Positions 56,101-64,000 of a stretch of DNA of 64,000 bases are shown here, one piece after another. The stretch lies in contig CM040117.1 of NCBI GenBank assembly GCA_022559845.1, positions 16,330,856 through 16,394,855 of the forward strand, read 5' to 3'. The notes beneath the pieces are model-generated. The model was not told the DNA's origin. It did not search any database and was given only the letters and a program-made list of their open reading frames with translations. This DNA comes from Amorphophallus konjac. Lineage: Eukaryota; Streptophyta; Magnoliopsida; Alismatales; Araceae. Each line of letters begins with the position of its first letter. The stretch's first letter is position 1. The position numbers and the translations under genes are program-made.

Positions 56101-58182
56101 GGCCAAAGCGGCAGTGACCCGAGTGACACGGGCACGCCGGAGGAAGGCCACAGAAAAGGAACCAGCAACCGTTCTTCCTCCGGTTGTATCCTTTGAAGAG
56201 TTCGAGGCTTCCCGCGTGCAGGGGCCAGAAGTTGAAGGTAAGCTCTTCATTTCTTCAGAATTCATTGGCTCACTTTGGCTGCTTCGGCTAATCCGTGTTG
56301 ACAGCTGCCGACACAGTCGCTGCGGTCGTCGGGCTGGAGGCGACGGTAGGCGCCGTGGCTGGGGAAGGGGCAGAGGAAATCCTTACTGCTCTCGTAGAGA
56401 GAGATCTGCCTTCTCCAACGCCCAGACAGAAAATGGAAGGTAATTTATAGTTTAATCGCGACACCACCGCGACTCTTCATGTCTTCAGTCGGCTTGACTA
56501 TTTCTTGCCATAAATTTCAGTTAATATGCAACCGTCATTATTTCCGGGAGCAGAGGGTGCAGAGGAAGCTATTGCTGGAGAGCAGGGCGAGCTTGCCCCT
56601 GAGATCCCATCAACTGCTGCTCCTAGTGCGGAGTGCATGGAGGAAGTCCCTATTGAGGGTGATGCTCCTCCTGGTGAGGTTCCTGCTCCGATGGTGGAGT
56701 GTCCAGAAAGAGCAGAGGAGTCTTCTTCCTCTGAGCAGGTCGATTACGGTGGCGGCTCTAGTGACGAGGAGTTCCCACCGGTCGACACAGAGACTGAGGA
56801 TGTCGGGGCATCTTCGGCTTATGAAAGTGATCACCTGGCTTTCAGTCCGCCCCGGTTGTCATGGAGCGGTCCTAGGCCGTCAGGATCACTTGTAAGTGAA
56901 GGGGCTGGGGCCGCAGAGGTCGCCCTTGGAGATTTGAGCCTAGTGCCGGCTGAGGTGAGGAACCCCCCGTGATCGGCGCTTGTTGCCCTTCCTTTCTTTT
57001 TCTTTTCAGCTCTCTGATATATATATTTCTGGTGCAGACTGAGGTGGTGCTGCCAACCATAACGGTGCAGATACCCCTCTCGGCTCTAGGTGCGGGTCAT
57101 GCAACCTTCCTGCCAGTCTTGCGGCCTATCGCACTGCAATATCCCAAGGACTACGCAGCGGCAGCGGGTCCAGCAGGACCTGGAGTATTTGTGAGGGCTG
57201 ACGAGTCGGTGGCAATCGAGGACTCTCGGCCATTAGAAGTCGCACGACAGTCGACTTCAGAGAAGGGTGGCCCCCCCGAGGTAGAGGCGGGAGAGATCGT
57301 TGAAGAGGAAGCCAGGACTACTGGGGCCCTGGCTCTTGTTGCTGAAACTGGCCATATGGGGGTCAGTCAAGTTGGAGGCGAGGAGCAGATGTCCTTGGCC
57401 CTTGATGTCCCTGTTGCAGCTTCATCCCAAGGGGCTGGCAGGGAAGTCGCCGTCATGGAGACTCCAGCTACCATATCAATTACTGCAGTTGTTCCCCATG
57501 CAAGTGCGCTGCAGATCATGCCGTCGTCGTCTTCTGGGACGAGCAACGATATCTGGGCCACAGAGTGGAGTCCGAACTACCCGAGACGTCACCGCTCGGT
57601 CTCCAGTCATCGAGTGACCTCGTGTGGCAGTTCTTAGGGACCCTTCAGCAGACCATAGCGGCCAGCAGAGATTTGACTTATGTTCAGCTGAGGGGCTTGA
57701 TAGAGCACTTGTCCCGCTCGCTGTTGGCTTTCGGCTGCCCCATGGACGACTGGACTCCACGGGTAATTCTGCTGTTGAAATATGTGAACAGAAGGGAGTT
57801 CTTAGGCCGAGAGGTAGCTGACCAGCTGACGGCCATAACATTGGAGCGAGCTGAATGCCGAGCGACTCTCGTCTCTCTGAAAGGGACTGCGGCGCAGATG
57901 AGGGATGATGCCAGTGCCTCTTTGCAACGCCGAAGTTTCCTTACGGCCCGGATAGCAGAGCTGTAGGCCGAACTTTCAAGGGCAGAGGCTGAGCTTCAAG
58001 AAATAGAGCGTCTGGAAGTCCAGAAGATAGAGGAAGCAGAAATGGCCGAGGGACAAGCTGCTTCCCTCGAGGAGAAACTGTCCCAGCTGGAGGTCGCCGA
58101 GTCTCGGCTGCAAGAACTGACCCGCCATCCTTCTTTGGGTATTCCGGAGCTGGAGGACATCTTCCGACGCCCGCTGCCATAG
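53101..58182 (+). pseudogene. Multi-exon plant-mobile-domain-like gene of element D
   Basis: Homolog of the antisense gene of element A, here on the plus strand and opposite to D's pol. It starts MTSGSSSSASR at 53101. Shared blocks are TSEGETSLDLWSLSQLSGLP, GRYLAGHAYRYLMKAYR, IRAEVIYPAYLMAWG and LEPYYPFRFSRNFGYDQ. Four GT-AG introns are seen: 55853-55937, 56238-56304 and 56440-56520 (phase 1) and 56955-57039 (phase 0); the 300-nt, 135-nt and 434-nt exons between them are open and phase-consistent. The C-terminal part (57640-58182) is a helical and coiled-coil segment (QAASLEEKLSQLEVAESRLQ) with one in-frame TAG at 57964. Frame breaks at about 53440, 54345, 54895 and 57545 make it a pseudogene. 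A basic KRKKRVRRQ stretch near 54225 could be a nuclear signal. The mobile-domain assignment is by motif resemblance only. Confidence 0.7.
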
Positions 58183-58654
58183 TCTCCTCTATTCCCCTCC
58201 CTGTTTGATGGACTTTATGTATTCCGGGGTATGCCCGCGTAACATGTATCTTTTTATTTCATAGGAATGAAAAATCCTCATTTGCTGTTAAATGACGACT
58301 CCATTCTTTCATTATTCTTTTCCTTCCCCTTTCCACTCGCCAGTCAATCCTAGTCCGAGTATGTGAGTCACTAGGGCAGGAGAGCGCTCACGCCTTCAGC
58401 AAAGGGGTGAGGTGTTCGCTCCACCGCGCCGTGACCATTCTCGGGACCAAGCAATGGCTAACGTAGGCCAAAAGTTCGAAGGACCAAAAAGTGTAGAGGT
58501 CCTAGGGCTGGGAAATAAGGTCAGACGGCTTGTCAGCCGGACTCATTGACGCTGACAGAAATTGAGGGTAGGGTTTATTCATCGACAGAGGTTATATGTC
58601 GAAGCAAAAGAAGTTAATTGCTTAACGAGGACGAAGGGTTCAGGTTAGGGGGAT

Positions 58655-59305
58655 GTTGACCAGTCCTGTCGATGATGACAGGGGCCGAAAAGGTAGCCGG
58701 TCTTGCCGATGATGACAAGGGCCGAAAAGGTAGCCGGTCTTGCCGATGGTGACAAGGACCGGAAGGGGTAGCGACCGATCTTGCCGATGGTGACAAGGGT
58801 CGAAAAGATGACCGGTCTTGCCGATGGTGACAAGGGCCGAAAAGATGGCCGGTCTTGCCGATGGTGACAAGGACCGGAAGGGGTAGCGACCGATTTTGCC
58901 GATGATGACAAGGGTCGAAAAGATGGCCGGTCTTGCCGATGGTGACAAGGACCGGAAGGGTAGACGGTCTTGCCGACGATGACAAGGACCGAAAGGGGTA
59001 GCGACCGATCTTGCCGATGGCGACAAGGGTCGAAAAGATGGCCGGTCTTACCGATGGTGACAAGGGCCGAGAAGGTAGCCGGTCTTGCCAATTGTGACAA
59101 GGACCGGAAGGGGTAGCGACCGATCTTGCCGATGGTGACAAGGGTCGAAAAGATGGCCGATCTTGCCGATGGTGGCAAGGGCCGGGAAGGGTAGACGGTC
59201 TTGCCGATGGTGACAAGGACCGGAAGGGGTAGCGACCGATCTTGCCGATGGTGACAAGGGTCGAAAAGATGGCCGGTCTTGCCGATGGTGACAAGGGCCG
59301 AGAAG
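58655..59305. repeat. ~37-41-bp tandem array in element D
   Basis: About 16 units built on GGTCTTGCCGATGGTGACAA followed by GGGCCGAAAAGATGGCC or GGACCGGAAGGGGTAGCGAC, the two types partly alternating. All minus-strand frames stay open (such as 58614-59294) because unit lengths vary; these are not genes. Confidence 0.92.
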
Positions 59306-59384
59306 GGAGGTAGAAGTGGAATGATGAACGAGGGTAACCTCGTTACTACATCATCATCATCATTTTTTTATTTCATTTTTTTTA

Positions 59385-59590
59385 TCACATTACCGACTCA
59401 AGCGCCCTTTCGGGTTTTCGCCGAAGTCAACCCCCTCTTACTTTTGCCCACGCGCCCTCCGGGTTTTCACGTGGCGGGGTACCCGATTTTGCCTGCGACG
59501 CCCTTTTGGGTTTTCGCCACAGCCGGGCTATAGCCATTTTTACCCTTGTTCCGAATATAGGAACAAGTCCGGTGGGGTATCTCTATTTTT
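59385..59590 (-). repeat. Direct repeat copy 1 of element D (CGGGTTTTC motifs)
   Basis: Four CGCCC...GGGTTTTC(G/A)C motifs, TTGTTCCGAATATAGGAACA (a short hairpin) and GGGGTATCTCTATTTTTAAC. Repeated in the same order at 60160-60375. The reverse complement matches the ~220-bp repeats of element A motif for motif. Confidence 0.85.
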
Positions 59591-59639
59591 AACCCCATTT
59601 TTTGCTCTTTTTTTTTTCCCACGGAGAATCCGGAACATG

Positions 59640-60066
59640 GGAGAACTTGTCTTGCTAGAATGCCGACCGGCCTTGTCGATGATGACAAGGGTCGGGCCCT
59701 GGTTCGGTTCGTCGACATCGGTTGAATGCCGAAGCAAAGACTATATACTTCTTAACAGGGACGAAAGGTCCGAGTTAAAGGTAAAGTTCGACCGGCCTTG
59801 TCGATGATGACAAGGGTCGAGCACAGGTTTGTTCATCGGCATGGGTTACAAGCCGAAGCAAGGGTATTTTCATTAACAAGGACGAAAGGTCCGAGTTAAG
59901 AGTAGAGTTCGACCGATCTCGCCGATGATGACGAGGGTCGAACGTGGGTTTATTCATCGACATGGGTTACACGTCGACGCAAGGGTATATTCATTGACAA
60001 GGACGGAAGGTCCGAGTCAAGGGTAGAGTTCGACCGATCTCGCCGATGATGACGAGGGTCGAACAT
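59640..60066. repeat. ~115-bp tandem array between the direct repeats of element D
   Basis: Three to four units with GACCGGCCTTGTCGATGATG, ACAAGGGTCGA, GGCATGGGTTACAAGCCGA and GGACGAAAGGTCCGAGTTAA (the last is itself a palindrome). Confidence 0.88.
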
Positions 60067-60159
60067 GGGCTTGGTAAAGGGGATCTCCGGTGGGACTCTT
60101 GCTGGTTGTCTTTTGGGAGTCTCATTAGGAGGAGAATAAAGAGGAACTTTTTAGATTAC

Positions 60160-60375
60160 CACTTTACTGACCTAAACGTCCTTTCGGGTTTTCGCCGAGG
60201 TCAGCCCCCTCTTACTTTTGCCCACGCGCCCTTCCGGGTTTTCACGTGGCGGGGTATCCGATTTTGCCAGCAACGCCCTTTCGAGTTTTCGCCACAGCCG
60301 GGCTATAGCCATTTTTGCCCTTGTTCCGAATACAGGAACAAGTCCGGCGGGGTATCTCTATTTTTAACCCCCCCC
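60160..60375 (-). repeat. Direct repeat copy 2 of element D
   Basis: Second copy of 59385-59590 with the same four GGGTTTTC motifs, the GTTCCGAATACAGGAAC hairpin and the GGGGTATCTCTATTTTTAAC end. Confidence 0.85.
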
Positions 60376-60399
60376 CTTTTTTTTTGCTCATATAACAGG

Positions 60400-61045
60400 A
60401 GGATGCTGAGAGAGTTGGCTAGGATACGAGGTCTTGCGCCAGAAAAGGGCTTATTCATAAACAAGAAGGTAATGCTAACGCAAAGGATAGATCTGAGCGG
60501 GTTTGAGCGTAAGGCCCGCATTGGCAATGTTGTATAAGGGTCGGCTAGGACACGAAGTCTTGCGCCGAGAAAAAGGGCTTGTTCGTCAGCAAGGAAACAA
60601 TGCTGACGCAAAGGATAGATTTGAGCCGATTCGGGCGTAAGACCCGTAACGGCAATGTTGTATAAGGGTCGGCTAGGACACGAAGTCTTGCGCCGAGAAA
60701 AAGGGCTTATTAGTCAGCAAGGAAACAATGCTGACGCAAAGGATAGATTTGAGCCGATTCGGGCGTAAGGCCCGCATTGGCAATGTTATATAAGGGTCGG
60801 CTAGGACACGAAGTCTTGCGCCGAGAAAAATGGCTTATTCGTCAACAAGGAAACAATGCTGACGCAAAGGATAGATTTGAGCCGATTCGGGCGTAAGGCC
60901 CGTAACGACAATGTTGTATAAGGGTCGGCTAGGACACGAAGTCTTGCGCCGAGAAAAAGGGCTTATTCGTCAGCAATGAAACAATGCTGACGCAAAGGAT
61001 AGATTTGAGCCGATTCGGGCGTAAGGCCCGTAATGGCAATGTTGT
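60400..61045. repeat. ~128-bp tandem array (5 units) in element D
   Basis: The word GGCTAGGACACGAAGTCTTG starts at about 60543, 60668, 60799 and 60927, with a diverged first unit at 60417. Each unit contains GCCGAGAAAAAGGGCTTATT, CAGCAAGGAAACAATGCTGA and GGGCGTAAGGCCCG (palindromic). Confidence 0.92.
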
Positions 61046-61049
61046 TGAT

Positions 61050-62130
61050 ATTATACGAGCTCGGTTATGGCAGAGTGCCACTAGACCGGGGTAAGGATAA
61101 TTCGATCAGGAGGGAGTGCCACTATACCGGGGTAAGGTAGCTCGGTCAGGGCGGAGTTCCACCAGACCAAGGTGACGGTAGCTCGGTCAGGGTGGAGTGC
61201 AACTAGACCGGGGTGAGGTAGCTCGGTCAGGGCGGAGTGCCACTAGACCCAGGTGAGGTAGCTCGGTCAGGGCGGAGTGCCACTAGACCAAGGTAAGGTA
61301 GCTCGGTCAGGGCAGAGTGCCACTAGACCAAGGTGAAGGTAGCTCAGTCAGGGCGGAGTGCCACTAGACCAAGGTGAAGGTAGCTCGGTCAGGGCGGAGT
61401 GTCACTAGACCTAGGTGAAGGTAGCTCGGTCAGGGCGGAGTGCCACTAGACCAAGGTGAAGGTAGCTCGGTCAGGGCGGAGCGCCACTAGACCAAGGTGA
61501 GGTAGCTCGGTCAGGGCGGAGTGCCACTAGACCAAGGTAAAGGTAGCTCGGTCAGGGCGGAGTGTCACTAGACCAAGGTGAGGTAGCTCGGTCAGGGCGG
61601 AGTGCCACAAGACCAAGGTAAGGTAGCCCGGTCAGGGCGGAGTGCCACTAGACCAAAGTAAAGGTAGCTCGGTCAGGGCGGAGTGCCACTAGACCAAGGT
61701 GAAGGTAGGTCGGTCAGGGCGGAGTGCCACTAGACCAAGGTGAAGGTAGCTCGGTCAGGGCGGAGTGCCACTAGACCAAGGTGAAGGTAGCTCGGTCAGG
61801 GCGGAGTGCCACTAGACCAAGGTGAGGTAGCTCGGTCAGGGCGGAGTGCCACTAGACCAAGGTAAGGTAGCTCGGTCAGGGCGGAGTGCCACTAGACCAA
61901 GGTGAGGTAGCTCGGTCAGGGCGGAGTGCCACTAGACCAAGCGGAGTGCCACTAGACCAAGGTAAGGTAGCTCGGTCAGGGCGGAGTGCCACTAGACCAA
62001 GGTGAGGTAGCTCGGTCAGGGCGGAGTGCCACTAGACCAAGGTGAGGTAGCTCGGTCAGGGCGGAGCGCCACTAGACCAAGGTAAGATAGCTCGGTCAGG
62101 GCGGAGTGCCACTAGACCAAGGTGAGTATT
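61050..62130. repeat. ~40-bp satellite-like array (about 27 units) in element D
   Basis: Unit GGTAGCTCGGTCAGGGCGGA followed by GTGCCACTAGACCAAGGTGA, 39-41 bp, highly homogeneous in the middle and diverged at the 61050 edge. It ends five bases before the stop codon of the minus-strand integrase frame. It is not a CRISPR: there are no unique spacers. Confidence 0.95.
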
Positions 62131-62134
62131 CCGA

Positions 62135-63256
62135 TCACTGAGGGAATGCCGGTTGCGCCGTGTGATACAGCTTTATATGCTTTCCATTGAGGGGAGAGAA
62201 CTGGACGACTTCTTTGTGGTCTACCAGGATGTAGGCACCCCCTTCATATACTCGGTGGACAATATATGGTCCGACCCAGTTTTTGACCAACTTCCCTTTG
62301 AGGTTGGAGGACATTACTTCTCTTCTTTTGACCATTACCAGGTCTCCTTTCTTGAATTCTCGACCTTTGACCAGCTTATCGAAAGCACGGGCCATGCGAG
62401 CTTGGTAGAGTTGAATGTTTTGTTGCGCACGGAGATGCTTTCCTTCGAGCTCGGCGAGCTCTTCCGATCTTCTTTCTACATTAGTTTGTTCACCGCTGAC
62501 TAGTCCATGTTGGATGGCAACTCGCAGCGAGGGGACTTCTAATTCAATCGGCACCACAGCCTCGGACCCATACACGAGGGAGAATGGCGAACAGCCGGTT
62601 GGGATTTTATAGACAGTACGATAGGCCCAGAGCGCCTCCTACATCTTTTCTTCCCAGTCCTTTTTATTGGACCTGACAGTCTTTGCCAGCAATGTGCATA
62701 GTGTCTTGTTGAAGGCTTCTGCAAGTCCATTGGCTTGAGGGTTGTAGGGGGACGACGTCCTCCAGTCAATCTTATATTTGTCAGCTAGCCGGTAAACCTT
62801 CTGGTTTCTGAAATGGCTGCCGTTGTCAGAGATAATTCGGCTGGGAATTCCGAACCGGAATATTATGTTCTGCCGGAAGAATCTTGCAACCAGTTCTCCC
62901 GTCACATCTCTTAGCGCAACTGCTTCCGCCCATCTGGAGAAGTAGTCTGTAGCTGCTAAGATGTATCTGCACCCTGATGAAGATGCTGGCAGTGGCCTTA
63001 CCACGTCCGTGCCCCACTGAGCAAATGGCCAGCTTGGTAAGGTAGGATGTAGTGGCACTGGAGGTCTTCTTGACACATTGGCGTGCTCTTGACATTTCTG
63101 ACAAGCCTTAGCGAACTTGCAGCAGTCATCAAATATGGTGGGCCAAAAGTAACCCAACTTCTTTATCTCGATTTTAATTTTCGGGCCTGCCTGATGCGCC
63201 CCAGCTGGACCCGCATGGACTTCTTGCATCACCTGCCCAGCCTCTATTGAAGACAA
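62135..63256 (-). pseudogene. Element D integrase
   Basis: Frames 63256-62639 and 62575-62135 (minus). The first has the HHCC finger (HAGPAGAHQAG, CQKCQEH), the core DYFSRWAEAVALRDVTGE with Asp, IISDNGSHF with Asp, and NGLAEAFNKTLCTLL with Glu. It ends at a TAG (62641-62639) after KKDWEEKM. The next frame starts YGSEAVVPIELEVPS and carries the C-terminal domain FKKGDLVMVKRREV and NWVGPYIVHRVYEGG, ending at TAA 62137-62135. It is close to element A's integrase and would be nearly intact but for the stop. The tandem array follows immediately downstream. Confidence 0.85.
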
Positions 63257-63277
63257 GCAACGAAGTAGAACTCTTCT

Positions 63278-63982
63278 TCAGGCGTCTGCCATTATTCGGA
63301 ACAAGGTTCCGTTTCTCATCTCGTAAGAGTCCTTGACCCTCGGGAGTTTCATTCTTGGTTCTTTCTCTTTTGGGAGCTGCTGGTGCTGAAACCACCGTAA
63401 GAGATGTTCTCGCCAATCGGGTTGTTGAACCTCTTCGACGGTTGCCACCTCATTCTCTGGTTTGTCGGCCAAGACCTCCGCCGCACTGGGGACCTGTCGA
63501 CGGTTGATCACTGTTATGTTCAGGCTTGTGTCTGGCGGGACTGCCAAAGAACTGGCCAATTTAGTAAGGGCGTACGCCTGAGCGTTCTGTCCTCGGTTGA
63601 CATGCTTGACGCTGATGAAGTAAAATTTCGACATCAGACGGATTGCCAGCTAATGGTAGGGTAGGAGCTCTTGCTTTCGCACATCGAATTCTCCTTCCAG
63701 CTGCTTTATAACTAGCATGGAGTCTCCAAATGCTTCCAGCATCTGAATCCCCATGGACAGTGCGATCTGCAACCCGATTATTAGGGCTTCATATTTTGCT
63801 TCATTGTTCGTGCACGGCTTGTTTATCGAGCAAGATGTGTGCACAACTTCTCCTTCTAGAGATTTCAGGACTATGCCTGCTCCTGCTCTGACCCTGGCTG
63901 ACCCAGTGGCCGAGGTATTAATTCTGGAGGCGCCATCAAAATATAACTGCCACAAAGAGGGCTGCACTTGAGCGGCTTCCAA
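63278..63982 (-). pseudogene. Element D second (archaeal-type) RNase H and linker
   Basis: The frame 63982-63650 shows LYFDGASRINTSATG, NNEAKYEALIIGLQIALSMG and GDSMLVIKQLEGEFDVRKQE, then a stop right after LLPYH. The frame 63634-63278 continues with FYFISVKHVNRGQNAQAYAL (the usual QADAL Asp is Tyr), the linker SLNITVINRRQVPSA, and NGTLFRIMADA before another stop. Domain order (second RNase H then integrase) matches element A on the opposite strand. The upstream RT lies beyond the window. Confidence 0.83.
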
Positions 63983-64000
63983 GGTTTCGTCTTCTGGAAG

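Larger units (their letters stand above)
39053..64000 (+). mobile_element. Element D: Tat-clade retrotransposon, 5' part, interior apparently inverted
   Basis: It starts at TGTTGGCACTC and continues beyond the window. LTR, PBS and gag start read on the plus strand, but everything from about 53.1 kb on (multi-exon gene, bracketed tandem repeats, integrase, second RNase H) is the reverse complement of the order in element A. Element C is inserted in the LTR. The 5-bp sequence before the LTR is GCACC (39048-39052); its partner and the 3' LTR would be right of 64000. Confidence 0.75.

Noticed and set aside
58614..59294. 226-, 177- and 128-codon minus-strand frames with HHRQDR repeats
   Set aside because: Open in all three frames because of tandem repeats; no frame is favoured and no start context or homology is seen.
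61050..62130. CRISPR-like regular array
   Set aside because: Units are contiguous without unique spacers, in a plant retrotransposon; it is a tandem satellite-type repeat.

Overview
The window is nuclear DNA of a flowering plant (species not identifiable by eye). One host gene is visible, split by short and very long GT-AG introns. Almost everything else is transposable-element sequence: three lineages of Ty3/gypsy LTR retrotransposon nested in one another, several small non-autonomous DNA elements (MITEs), and long tandem-repeat arrays. No rRNA, tRNA, CRISPR or prokaryotic-type operon was seen.

Host gene: four minus-strand exons (38168-37978, 37839-37720, 5232-5161, 3212-2988) encode the C-terminal ~202 codons of a MYG1/UPF0160 protein. 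The intron between 37719 and 5233 is 32.5 kb and contains a 31.4-kb nested retrotransposon; without it the intron would be about 1.07 kb. The exon at 37978-38168 is 191 nt instead of the 192 nt its reading frame requires, so this copy carries a frameshift. The N-terminal exons are not in the window; they would lie right of 64000.

Layout. 1-2987: intergenic DNA with two Tourist-like MITEs and a possible old LTR fragment. 5681-37091: element B, an old decayed chromovirus (TSD GATAA), interrupted in gag by element A at 7786-30649 (TSD GACCC). A is a 22.9-kb Tat-clade element with a second, archaeal-type RNase H. Between pol and the 3' LTR it carries tandem repeats bracketed by ~220-bp direct repeats, and an antisense multi-exon gene. 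hAT-type MITEs sit in A's right LTR (27958-28622) and in B's reverse transcriptase (32441-32967). 38503-38783: a Mutator-type MITE in the next host intron. 39053 to beyond 64000: element D, a second Tat element whose 5' LTR is split by a young Tekay/Del chromovirus, C (42533-52385, minus strand).

The most interesting content is the non-canonical gene carried by both Tat elements (A: 27681-22684 minus; D: 53101-58182 plus). It encodes a plant-mobile-domain-like protein with a C-terminal coiled coil. It keeps GT-AG introns, nearly all phase 1, which can survive retrotransposition only if the gene is antisense to the genomic RNA. In D the LTR, primer-binding site and gag start read plus while pol reads minus, so D's interior is inverted relative to its own LTR, or two elements are fused near 53.1 kb.
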